In this document: piece by piece, positions 9,488 to 17,151 of the stretch | How the letters are laid out: each line of letters starts with the position of its first letter | How positions within the stretch are numbered: the stretch's first letter is position 1 | DNA from: Loktanella sp. | Lineage (GTDB): Bacteria; Pseudomonadota; Alphaproteobacteria; Rhodobacterales; Rhodobacteraceae | NCBI GenBank assembly: GCA_017390475.1 | Contig: JAFPBO010000036.1 | Location: 29,471 to 93,470, forward strand | Length of the DNA stretch: 64,000 bases | Reading direction: 5' to 3' | The notes under the pieces: model-generated | The model's database searches: none | The model's input: only the letters and a program-made list of their open reading frames with translations | What the model was told of the DNA's origin: nothing | Position numbers and translations under genes: made by a program

Positions 9488-10023
9488 TTGCTCGATCCAT
9501 TCAGTTCAGTATCGGTGCCAAGGGCGTTGATGCTCGTGGTGCCATGGGTATCAGGCTCGAAACCCGACACCCAACTGAGCGCGATCTGCACCAGCATCAA
9601 TGCTGATCCGACAGGCAGGGCGGCATAGGGGATAATCATCGGGATACCCGATGCAGGGGCCGTCTGCGCCGCGTTGCGCAGGGTCAGCGGCAATCCGTAA
9701 TAAAGGATGATCACACAAAAAACCGCCGCTACGGTATAAAGCGCGGATTTGACATAGCGGGCGTAATCATCGGGCACCAATCCTTCCAGCGCCTCGATCC
9801 CCATATGTTCAACCCGGAAGATGCAGGCGACACTGCCCAGCATCATCAGCCAGATCATGGCATAGCGCATGACCTCTTCGGTCCAGGAAAAACCGGTACT
9901 GAAAAAATAGCGGCCCCCCACCTGCATCAGATTGAGCAGGGTGACTGTAATCATCAGCAGGGCGGCGGAAATCTCTGTGCTCCGGGCTAGTCCCCGGGCA
10001 GCCATCAGGGCGGTGCGCCTCAT
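9484..10023 (-). CDS. TRAP transporter small permease subunit (DctQ)
   Basis: 179 residues with four predicted membrane segments, the DctQ partner of DctM. The stretch GRYFFSTGFSWTEEVMRYAMIW is the conserved DctQ signature after the first helix. It has a good ribosome site (AGAGAGGC). The last ~25 residues form a polar tail. It lies between the periplasmic binding protein gene (105 bp upstream) and dctM (overlapping). Confidence 0.9.
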   Translation of the reverse strand: MRRTALMAARGLARSTEISAALLMITVTLLNLMQVGGRYFFSTGFSWTEEVMRYAMIWLMMLGSVACIFRVEHMGIEALEGLVPDDYARYVKSALYTVAAVFCVIILYYGLPLTLRNAAQTAPASGIPMIIPYAALPVGSALMLVQIALSWVSGFEPDTHGTTSINALGTDTELNGSSK

Positions 10024-10128
10024 CTGAGCCTCTCTGGTTATACTCTTGCAGTGCCAGCCTTGTCTTGGGCAACGACGTCGCGTGGTCCGGTTGCTTTGCG
10101 TGCAGCAACCGGATCACGCGTGTCACGA

Positions 10129-11157
10129 TCACTCGCCGTAAAGCTGCGATCGCGCCTCATCCACTGTCGCGAAAAGTTCATCGACCAGTTCATCACCGAC
10201 ATTGCCACGGATGAAGTCCAGAACAACAGGTTGCGTGGCGTCCCGGAACGCTGCCTTTTCTTCAGGGGTCGAGACGTGGACCTGCATGCCCAGTTCTTCT
10301 TCCAGCATGCGGCTGAACCGCCAGTCACCTTCGGTTTTCTGCAGGTTCTCGGTCCAGGCCATCAGATAGGCCGCATCTTGGATCACTTGCTGGTGGCCGG
10401 GTTCAAGCGAGTTGAACCAATCATCGTTCGCGATAATGACATGCAGACCGAATGTATGTTCGTTCAGCGTGTAGTAATCCTGCACCTCGCCATGGCCACC
10501 GCCATAAACAACCGCGGGTGGGTTTTCCTGCCCGTCGACCACACCCTGCCGCAGGGCCATGACCACCTCTGCGCCGCTGATTGGCACGGCGGTTGCGCCA
10601 AGGGCGTTCACCAGTTCCATATAGACTGGACTTTCCATCGTGCGGATTTTCAATCCGGCCATATCTTCGGGGTTGATCACCGGACGCACATTATTCGTGA
10701 ACGAACGGAAACCATTCTGCGAAAAGGCCAGCGCACGGATGCCGGTCTGTTCCAGAATATCGTTTCGCATATTGCTGGCGAAATCGCTTTCGAGGACGCG
10801 CCAGGCCAGCGGGGCAGATTCAAAGAGATAGGGAATCGACCAGACCTGCATCGGGGCATAAAATCCGGACATCGCGCCATCGGCGGGAAAGCTGAGTTCC
10901 AGACTGCCCTGCTGGACCATCTCGATCATCTCGCGTTCGCCGCCCAGCTGGTTGTTGGGGAACAGGCGGACGGTGATTTCGCCGTTTGTTTTGAATTCAA
11001 CATAGTCCTTGAACCGGACAAGGGCGTTGTATTCGGGGAAGTCACCCTCGGGGATGCCGATGCCGAATTTTATCTCCATCGCGTCTGCATCAGTCGCGCT
11101 CAGGCTGAACGTCAATGTCGCCAGCGCAGCAGCGCAAATTGCACTTTTCATATTCAT
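10129..11157 (-). CDS. TRAP transporter periplasmic binding protein (DctP)
   Basis: 342 residues. I choose the ATG at 11157 because GGAGGAGG lies a few bases upstream; the longer reading frame starting at 11172 would include that ribosome site. The N-terminus MNMKSAICAAALATLTFS is a Sec signal peptide with cleavage after an AxA-like site (ATDADA). The mature part has DctP hallmarks: GIGIPEGD..., FPNNQLGGEREM, MEGLK-like DMAGLKIRTMESP, and the conserved arginine in KIRT that pairs with a ligand carboxylate. First gene of the TRAP-dehydratase operon; the ligand is probably an aldonate. Confidence 0.92.
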   Translation of the reverse strand: MNMKSAICAAALATLTFSLSATDADAMEIKFGIGIPEGDFPEYNALVRFKDYVEFKTNGEITVRLFPNNQLGGEREMIEMVQQGSLELSFPADGAMSGFYAPMQVWSIPYLFESAPLAWRVLESDFASNMRNDILEQTGIRALAFSQNGFRSFTNNVRPVINPEDMAGLKIRTMESPVYMELVNALGATAVPISGAEVVMALRQGVVDGQENPPAVVYGGGHGEVQDYYTLNEHTFGLHVIIANDDWFNSLEPGHQQVIQDAAYLMAWTENLQKTEGDWRFSRMLEEELGMQVHVSTPEEKAAFRDATQPVVLDFIRGNVGDELVDELFATVDEARSQLYGE

Positions 11158-11244
11158 TTGATCCTCCTCCAATCACGGCAGGGAACCTGAGCATAAACTG
11201 GTGTCCTCTCCAGCCCAGGCGTTGCCAGTGTAGGCCGAGTGGCG

Positions 11245-11259
11245 CTACATAGGATGTAG
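11245..11259. promoter_or_regulatory. palindrome, candidate FadR/GntR operator
   Basis: CTACAT-AGG-ATGTAG, a perfect 6-bp inverted repeat with a three-base spacer, in the intergenic region between divergent dctP and the GntR-family regulator, about 41 bases before the regulator start. Position and size suit autoregulation and control of the TRAP operon. Function is inferred from location only. Confidence 0.45.
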
Positions 11260-11300
11260 ACTGCCTATCTCTAGATCATATGTAAAGGAAAATCAGACCT

Positions 11301-12080
11301 GTGGAAATGACTCCCTCTGACAATGGCAGCCCATCGCGCCGATACCTTAATCTGACGATACCGCATGAATTCGACTCTTCTTTGCCAAAGGGGGCCGCTA
11401 GACGGACGGTCGAGACCTTGGGCCGCAGGATTACCAGCGACATCTATCCTCCTGGCGAGGTCATGCCGACCGAAGAGGAATTGGCGGCCTCACTAGAGGT
11501 CAGCCGCGCGACTGTTCGGGATGCGATCAAGGTTTTGTCTGGAAAGGGTTTGGTGCGGACCGCGAGAAGATATGGCACGCGGGTCCGGCCAGTTGAGGAA
11601 TGGAGCCTTCTTGACGGTGATGTCATCACCTGGCACGAGCCATCCCATCCCAGGATCAAACGGATTTTCGCCGAAACCACCGAATTGCGGACCCTGATTG
11701 AACCGGCGGCGGCTGAAATGTCGGCCCGACGGGCGACCGATGAGCAGGTGCAAGAATTGCTTGCAGCCGCCTATGCCATTCATCCCAGTGAATTGGACGT
11801 TGAAGCATTATTTGCCGCTGACTGCCAATTCCACGTGACTTTGTTCGACATGACCCAAAACAATGTTCTGCGCCAGATGCGTCAAATCATCCTGACGATG
11901 TTGCGCGTATCGTATGAATTTGGTGTTGTGAATCCCGAGAACGACAAGGTCAGTCGGGAAGGGCACATTGCGGTCGCTGAAGCGATAGCGGCCCGTGACC
12001 CCGAAGGTGCCCGGCAAGCTATGGCAGAGATGCTTGAACTCAACCGGTCAATCGCGGCCGATTACTGGGTTGGCTCTTGA
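11301..12080 (+). CDS. FadR-subfamily GntR transcriptional regulator
   Basis: 259 residues from a GTG start (an ATG two codons later is equally possible). The winged helix-turn-helix occupies about residues 33-98 with the GntR signature YPPGEVMPTEEELAASLEVS and ATVRDAIKVLSGKGLV. The C-terminal FCD ligand domain follows (LRTLIEPAAAEMSARRA, FHVTLFDMTQN, HIAVAEAIAARDPEGAR), with His residues that bind metal or organic acids in this family. Divergent from dctP, so it probably senses a sugar acid or its keto-deoxy product and represses the TRAP-dehydratase operon. Confidence 0.9.
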   Translation: MEMTPSDNGSPSRRYLNLTIPHEFDSSLPKGAARRTVETLGRRITSDIYPPGEVMPTEEELAASLEVSRATVRDAIKVLSGKGLVRTARRYGTRVRPVEEWSLLDGDVITWHEPSHPRIKRIFAETTELRTLIEPAAAEMSARRATDEQVQELLAAAYAIHPSELDVEALFAADCQFHVTLFDMTQNNVLRQMRQIILTMLRVSYEFGVVNPENDKVSREGHIAVAEAIAARDPEGARQAMAEMLELNRSIAADYWVGS

Positions 12081-12129
12081 GGCGATCTTTCATCATCATG
12101 TGTGGCGGCCTTGCTGCCGACGGCGATCT

Positions 12130-12306
12130 GAGGTGGCGGGGTTCGCCTGGCCAATGATCGCAGGCGTGGTGATCGCGACGGCATCATCGCTCTTTGTTGC
12201 AGGACCGGTACTGGCTTGGTTGGCAAACAAGGCAGGCTGGGCGTCAATGCGATTTTTTGAAAGTTTGTGGATGCGCATGCATGCGATGGTGGGGACGCAA
12301 GGGTAA
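12130..12306 (+). pseudogene. short hydrophobic gene tail, possibly a SecF-like remnant
   Basis: Open frame directly after the GntR gene with no start of its own. It encodes one strong membrane segment (GVVIATASSLFVAGPVLAWL) followed by a short polar tail, about 58 residues in all. The segment resembles the last helix of SecF-type proteins, where G..V.T.SS.F.A.P occurs. No upstream part of such a gene is present because that strand region encodes the GntR C-terminus. It may be a deletion scar or chance; low confidence. Confidence 0.22.
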
Positions 12307-12341
12307 AGACCTATGCGTCCGATCATGGTTTACAACAGCGC

Positions 12342-13166
12342 TCAGACCAATCCTTCCCGTTGCGCGACATGCATGATTGCGTCCACGAATCCCTTGACGG
12401 AACCGCAGTCAAAACGCTGCCCCTTCAATGTGACAGCCTCGACATTGCCCCTGCTGGCCTGCGTATTGATTGCATCAGCCAGCTGAATCTCACCGCCGGC
12501 ACCGGGTGGCTGGTTGCGGAGAATATCAAAGATGTCCGGTGTCAAAACATAGCGGCCAATTGATGCGAGGTTCGAAGGTGCATCAGCAAAATCTGGTTTT
12601 TCGACCAATCCAGCGACACTGCCGGCAACCTTCCCATGCCGCACGACACCATATTTGGAAATCTCTGGCGAGTTCACTTCCATCACAGAAAGCTGAGTGA
12701 GACCCGAGTTTTCATAACTTCTGACGAGATCAGCGGTTACGCCAGCACCTTCATAGGTCAGGAAATCATCGGCCAGAAGTACGGCAAACGGTGAATCGCC
12801 CACAGCGCGTTCAGCACATAATACTGCATGCCCCAGTCCAAGCTGTTCGGGCTGACGCACAAAGATACATTCCACCCCCCGCGGCAGGATAGTGTGTACC
12901 ATGTCGGCCTGTTCGTTCTTGCCCTTTGCGCGCAACGCAGCTTCTAGCTCCTGATTGCTGTCAAAGTGATCCTCGATTGCGCGTTTGTTGCGCCCAGTCA
13001 CGAAAATAAGTGTATCAATACCCGCCAAAATCGCTTCTTCTGCAGCATATTGGATCAGGGGCTTGTCAACGATGGGCAGCAGTTCTTTCGGCATTGCCTT
13101 TGTTGCGGGCAGAAAGCGTGTGCCAAATCCTGCAACGGGAAAAACGGCTTTACGAACAGTTCTCAT
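12342..13166 (-). CDS. galU: UTP-glucose-1-phosphate uridylyltransferase
   Basis: Makes UDP-glucose from UTP and glucose 1-phosphate (EC 2.7.7.9). 274 residues with the nucleotidyltransferase motif AVFPVAGFGTRFLPATKAMPKELLPIVDKPLIQYAAEEA split over the first 45 residues, then FVTGRNKRAIEDHFD, VLLADDF (metal Asp), GLVEKP and IGRYVLTPDIF. Ribosome site AAAGGAAA precedes the start. It sits immediately downstream of a cellulose-synthase-like gene on the same strand, so it probably supplies UDP-glucose for exopolysaccharide here, besides its housekeeping role. Confidence 0.95.
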   Translation of the reverse strand: MRTVRKAVFPVAGFGTRFLPATKAMPKELLPIVDKPLIQYAAEEAILAGIDTLIFVTGRNKRAIEDHFDSNQELEAALRAKGKNEQADMVHTILPRGVECIFVRQPEQLGLGHAVLCAERAVGDSPFAVLLADDFLTYEGAGVTADLVRSYENSGLTQLSVMEVNSPEISKYGVVRHGKVAGSVAGLVEKPDFADAPSNLASIGRYVLTPDIFDILRNQPPGAGGEIQLADAINTQASRGNVEAVTLKGQRFDCGSVKGFVDAIMHVAQREGLV

Positions 13167-13322
13167 ATCAAATTTCCTTTTGGTCAGACTTCGTTCTTGT
13201 ATCGTATCCGGCAGATGCTGGCTGTAGCAAAGATGGCCTTGGTCGAATTTCTGCGGGATGCCAGGTCGTATGAGCCCAGCAGAGCGCCGCTATTGTGGGC
13301 TACTTTTCCAGGCGTCACCATC

Positions 13323-13718
13323 CTATAGGCCAAAGATATCACTGGTGAGTGACATGGCCTTTTCAAGCCGTGGATCAGGTTCCTCGATCATCGAGAGATT
13401 TTCGATTATCGCGCCTGCTTCCCGCCGGAGTTCATCAAAATTTTCAGTCGATTGTATCCCTATGGATGACAAGGCCAGCAACACTGCCAGCTGATCAGCC
13501 AAACTGGCTGACATCAAAAGGTCAGGGTTGGTACGTAATTCATCAAGCCGCTGTTGTGCTGCCGCATCCGGCGCGCTTAATCTTGGCGAATCCAGTGTAG
13601 AGAGGCGCGACCCCAGTTCCAGCCTTTCAAGCTGAATAACAACACCAGTCGATACCAGAAGTCCTAAAATCCAGGCGATCTGGCCGCGCGCCAAAACCCA
13701 TCCATCACTTAGCATCAT
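13323..13718 (-). CDS. small membrane-anchored protein of the exopolysaccharide locus, unknown function
   Basis: 131 residues; I do not recognise the family. A single membrane segment near residues 12-30 is followed by a polar, leucine-rich, mostly helical region with several acidic stretches, so it looks like an inner-membrane anchored periplasmic protein. It starts 14 bp inside the end of the GT2 gene, which implies translational coupling and a role with that synthase, perhaps as an accessory subunit. galU follows after 156 bp. Confidence 0.6.
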   Translation of the reverse strand: MMLSDGWVLARGQIAWILGLLVSTGVVIQLERLELGSRLSTLDSPRLSAPDAAAQQRLDELRTNPDLLMSASLADQLAVLLALSSIGIQSTENFDELRREAGAIIENLSMIEEPDPRLEKAMSLTSDIFGL

Positions 13719-15573
13719 GCTGATACGTCTCCATCACGGGCACATCAAACTCGGAATCCGGGGACCACAGAGCCGCCCGGATGATCACTCCAAGCGACAT
13801 CATATTATTAAGACTCCAGAACGTGTTCACGATCATTGCTCCAAGCGTGTACCCGGACACTTGTTGCGTATACAGCCCCCAACCATAGATCAGCGCCACA
13901 AGGTTCAATACGACGATGAATATCTGCCATCGCACCAGTTTAAGATAGCGACCTGATGCGCGATCTTTCGGGGTAACAGTAAATGAAATCCGCTTACCTT
14001 GTACAACCGCCCATAATGCACTGAGCGTCAGTGGGAACATTGCCAGATACCATCGTCGCCCTTTCATGACCGGTGTGCCCCATAATCCGACCATTTGAGA
14101 AAATTCATTGAGCAATAGAAAAGGGATGATATGCAGGAAAAAATCCAAAGAATAGGTCGCCACCGGGGCTATACCTGAAAACAGAAAAATGATCGGTGCA
14201 ATCAAAAATATTATATTCCACAATGGAGACAAATATGAATAAAATGTTGCACCATACATAAGTTTTTGAGGGAGAGTCAGGCCACGACGAAACAGCGGGT
14301 TGTCATTGCGCAGAATGTCCAGCGTGCCACCGGCATATTTATACCTTTGGATTGTCCAGCTCAGAAGATCTGTGGGCGAGATCATGCGTGACACCACGTC
14401 GGGATGCATCACCGATTTCCAGCCCCGCTCGCGATCACTATGCAAAACAATTGAAGTATAGAGATCTTCGGAGACGTGTAGCTTGAAAGGTGTAAATTCA
14501 ATCTCACGGGCCCTGCTCAGGCGGGAGGTTTGGCGTACAGATTCAAATAGTGAGGTTTCCCCCGTCATGGACATCACGCGCTTGTCTTCGCGTGCAGACA
14601 TGGCTTCAATCTCACCTGTCCAGGACCGGATTGCGACTTCCATAATCGCTTCACGCCGGTGAATCGAGCCAGCTCCACAACAAAAAGAAGCATTTGCCCA
14701 GTTTCGACGATGCTGGACGAAATCGTAAAACATCTGCGGATCGTTGCCAAATGGGTCTTCGCCAAGACGGACAGGGCCAAGAACATTTTCAACCCGCCGC
14801 CCGATCCAGCCGCCAAACCGGCCTAGCCGACGCTGCAAAGATGCCTCTAGTGGTACACCGGGGGGTATGTCCCAGAACCATTGCGGGGTTTGCACCCAAG
14901 CGACCTTTGGATCTGTGAAATACCCTAATGTCTGTGACAGGAAGTCAGGGAAAGGGCGGGTATCGGCATCCAAGATTACAACGAAGTCACCGCTGGTAAG
15001 ATCCATAGCATTCCGCAGATTGCCCGCCTTGTAGCCTATATTATTGTTACGGGTGATATAGTTCACATTCTCGTCGGCCGCGACAGCGGCCATGGCCGGC
15101 CGCCGCCCATCGTCGAGAACGTGGATTCTCAAATCCAACTTGTGCGGATATTGGATGTTTCTGGCATCTTGTAGGCCTAGGCGGACAAGCTCCGGGTCTT
15201 CGTTATAGGTTGCGAAGAAAATATCGACAACAATTGGTCTGTCTTGTTCCGGTGGCTCGATCAATGTTTGTGAAATCAACTTTGGTGGCGGGACGCGTTT
15301 GGGCGACTTTGGTGACCATAAATTTACCGTGAACAGCACCAATCCGAAGAACGCTGTTGTTTCAGCAACAACCAACGTTACCGAAAACCATGCAGCGTCC
15401 CAGTTAATCGAAACTGTCCAGCGCCACCAAAGGTACCACAACCCGAAAACCAGGCTGGACGTGCCCAGAAACTGCCATATAGCGACATGCAAAGGCCCAT
15501 GATTTGCATGTGGCCACGGCACCTGGCGATCAAAACGCGTGCCGTTCTGGCGGGGAGGTTGATGTTCTGACAT
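13705..15573 (-). CDS. cellulose-synthase-like processive GT2 glycosyltransferase
   Basis: 622 residues, a membrane glycan synthase of the BcsA type. Two N-terminal membrane segments (about 30-75), a cytoplasmic GT-A domain with ATYNEDP, VHVLDDGRRP-type donor site, ILDADTRPF (DxD), QTPQWFWD, SEDLYTS (TED-type catalytic base) and QRYKYAGG in place of the usual QxxRW, then several C-terminal membrane segments. The C-terminal PilZ domain of canonical BcsA is absent, so direct c-di-GMP activation is not expected. No BcsB or BcsC gene is adjacent. A beta-glucan product is inferred from the fold, galU and the GH5 gene; the altered QxxRW motif leaves the polymer uncertain. Confidence 0.82.
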   Translation of the reverse strand: MSEHQPPRQNGTRFDRQVPWPHANHGPLHVAIWQFLGTSSLVFGLWYLWWRWTVSINWDAAWFSVTLVVAETTAFFGLVLFTVNLWSPKSPKRVPPPKLISQTLIEPPEQDRPIVVDIFFATYNEDPELVRLGLQDARNIQYPHKLDLRIHVLDDGRRPAMAAVAADENVNYITRNNNIGYKAGNLRNAMDLTSGDFVVILDADTRPFPDFLSQTLGYFTDPKVAWVQTPQWFWDIPPGVPLEASLQRRLGRFGGWIGRRVENVLGPVRLGEDPFGNDPQMFYDFVQHRRNWANASFCCGAGSIHRREAIMEVAIRSWTGEIEAMSAREDKRVMSMTGETSLFESVRQTSRLSRAREIEFTPFKLHVSEDLYTSIVLHSDRERGWKSVMHPDVVSRMISPTDLLSWTIQRYKYAGGTLDILRNDNPLFRRGLTLPQKLMYGATFYSYLSPLWNIIFLIAPIIFLFSGIAPVATYSLDFFLHIIPFLLLNEFSQMVGLWGTPVMKGRRWYLAMFPLTLSALWAVVQGKRISFTVTPKDRASGRYLKLVRWQIFIVVLNLVALIYGWGLYTQQVSGYTLGAMIVNTFWSLNNMMSLGVIIRAALWSPDSEFDVPVMETYQHDAK

Positions 15574-15751
15574 GGTACTTTGCTGACGCCGCCAAGGCTC
15601 TATTAAGGATTCATCGTGATGCGCCAGGGCCAGTAGTCATTTGATTAAGCGCAGGTTTGACGGTTACGGTACGGCAGGCGTACTTCAAAAAGAAGCCCTT
15701 TAGTTAGGTGGTCGATTGATATGTAATCACGACATCGGGAGCGTTATCAAC

Positions 15752-16339
15752 ATGAATAATCTTGCGATATGGTCAGCTGGGATTGTCGCTTTCACAACAG
15801 TACTGTCCAGTGCCGCCCCAGCGATGGCTGATGGAGAGTTCCTCCAGTTTGATCTTTCACCGGACTCGAGCACCCTGGTTGGGAGCGTTGTTCGGGGCGA
15901 TATCGGCACAGCTTTGAGTTTGTCCCTATTTGACGGAGGTGGCGCACTTAGCGCAAACACGACTTACAGCTGGAACTTTCCTGCGTTGGGAGAGGGGGCC
16001 TTGATCCGCCTTGGTCCCACGGCGCGGCTGGATCAAAGTGATGATTTCAATCTGGGTGCCAAGGTTGTCTTTGAACGTTGGTCCCCGACAGATTGGGGCG
16101 GCGTTTTTATGTTGGCCGACTACAACACCATTCAAAACGAATACCTTCTTCTGACCGAGGTGTCGGGCGGACAAAATGGGCTGAGCGCTTCATTTGCCAT
16201 TCAGGGGGATGATGACAGTTTTCGCGAAAACACTTTGATGTTTGGATACAATATTATGGGATCCGATCTGAGGCTTAGACTGGGGTATAAATTTGAATCT
16301 GAACAGGTCGTCTTTGGCTTCTCGATCAACACATTTTAA
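15752..16339 (+). CDS. putative outer-membrane beta-barrel protein, BcsS-like candidate
   Basis: 195 residues from the ATG at 15752 (an upstream in-frame start would spoil the signal peptide). The N-terminus is a Sec signal peptide ending in APAMA-DG. The rest is rich in alternating hydrophobic strands with aromatic residues and ends in Phe (FGFSINTF), as outer-membrane barrels do. It is divergent from the GT2 synthase across 178 bp. Alphaproteobacterial cellulose loci often carry an outer-membrane protein of the BcsS family, and size and placement fit, but I cannot confirm homology by eye. Confidence 0.55.
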   Translation: MNNLAIWSAGIVAFTTVLSSAAPAMADGEFLQFDLSPDSSTLVGSVVRGDIGTALSLSLFDGGGALSANTTYSWNFPALGEGALIRLGPTARLDQSDDFNLGAKVVFERWSPTDWGGVFMLADYNTIQNEYLLLTEVSGGQNGLSASFAIQGDDDSFRENTLMFGYNIMGSDLRLRLGYKFESEQVVFGFSINTF

Positions 16340-16357
16340 GGCCAGATCGTACCGGCG

Positions 16358-16804
16358 TCAGTGGTTAATATATTTCACCATGCTCAAGACATATTGGTCA
16401 TTGGCCGTGTGCAATGTCACCTCATCCATGGCCAGAACCATGATGGACAGACCACGACCGTCTTCCTCAAGCGAGGCAATGTTGTCGATATCGAGCGGAA
16501 ATGGCTGCAGCTTTGCCCTGTCGAGTCTTTCTTGCGGAACCATTGGCAGGGTATCAACCAACTCAACCACGAACGATTGATCATCTGCGCGGGCCGTTAC
16601 CGTTATTTGACCATGCGCACGTCCACGGATACTTCCGTGTTTGATCGCATTGGTCAAAGCTTCGACAAACGCAAGTTCGACTGCCGCCGCGCTGTTTTCA
16701 TCAAGGATCGTTGCGGCGAAGTCTTTCACTTGCATTGCGATATCTGAAACTGCATTCAGGTCGCGATCAACTTTTTGATGAATGACTTTTGGCTGAATGT
16801 TCAC
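16358..16804 (-). CDS. RsbW-like anti-sigma-factor kinase / HATPase
   Basis: 148 residues of the GHKL ATPase fold in its short partner-switching form. The N-box is AFVEALTNAIKHGS near residues 50-63 and the G-box is EEDGRGLSIMVLAMD near residues 113-127. It would phosphorylate the STAS protein encoded just upstream (ATGA overlap), and when freed from it bind another target. No cognate sigma factor is next to it, so the output may be a non-sigma partner. Third gene of the rsbU-V-W-like operon, convergent with the outer-membrane protein gene. Confidence 0.85.
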   Translation of the reverse strand: MNIQPKVIHQKVDRDLNAVSDIAMQVKDFAATILDENSAAAVELAFVEALTNAIKHGSIRGRAHGQITVTARADDQSFVVELVDTLPMVPQERLDRAKLQPFPLDIDNIASLEEDGRGLSIMVLAMDEVTLHTANDQYVLSMVKYINH

Positions 16805-17145
16805 TCTTTCGACACCATTTCGATTAAAGCGGCATCTGCTGAAGGATAAAGTCGAAAGACCTTATCCATCCGCGTTAATTGCATGAGCTGCGACACCGCA
16901 CCAGATGCACCAGCAAGCGCCAAAACTCCCAAGGGACCGATTTTTTTCAATCCCCCAATCAAGGCGCCAAGTGCAGAACTATCCATGAATTTCACATGCT
17001 TCAGATCAAGAATAATCTGTTCCTGGCCATTCTCTATCCGCCCAAGGAGCAACTCTCTCAGATCAGGGGCGTTGCTTGCCTCCAACCGCGGCTCTGCGAT
17101 TTCAAGGACGAGAACAGCTCCTTCAAGTTTTTCTGAAAATTTCAT
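16801..17145 (-). CDS. STAS-domain anti-anti-sigma factor (RsbV-like)
   Basis: 114 residues, a full STAS domain. The phosphorylation site is in KFMDSSALGALIGGLKK near residues 53-69, where the second Ser of DSS is the conserved phospho-acceptor. It lies between the SpoIIE phosphatase gene (6 bp upstream) and the kinase gene (overlapping), the usual order of a partner switch: dephosphorylated STAS protein sequesters the kinase. Confidence 0.88.
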   Translation of the reverse strand: MKFSEKLEGAVLVLEIAEPRLEASNAPDLRELLLGRIENGQEQIILDLKHVKFMDSSALGALIGGLKKIGPLGVLALAGASGAVSQLMQLTRMDKVFRLYPSADAALIEMVSKE

Positions 17146-17151
17146 GATTGT

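Noticed and set aside
10051-11190. Plus-strand open frame of 379 codons
   Set aside because: It lies antisense to dctP, which has a signal peptide, family motifs and a strong ribosome site; the antisense translation shows no recognisable domain.
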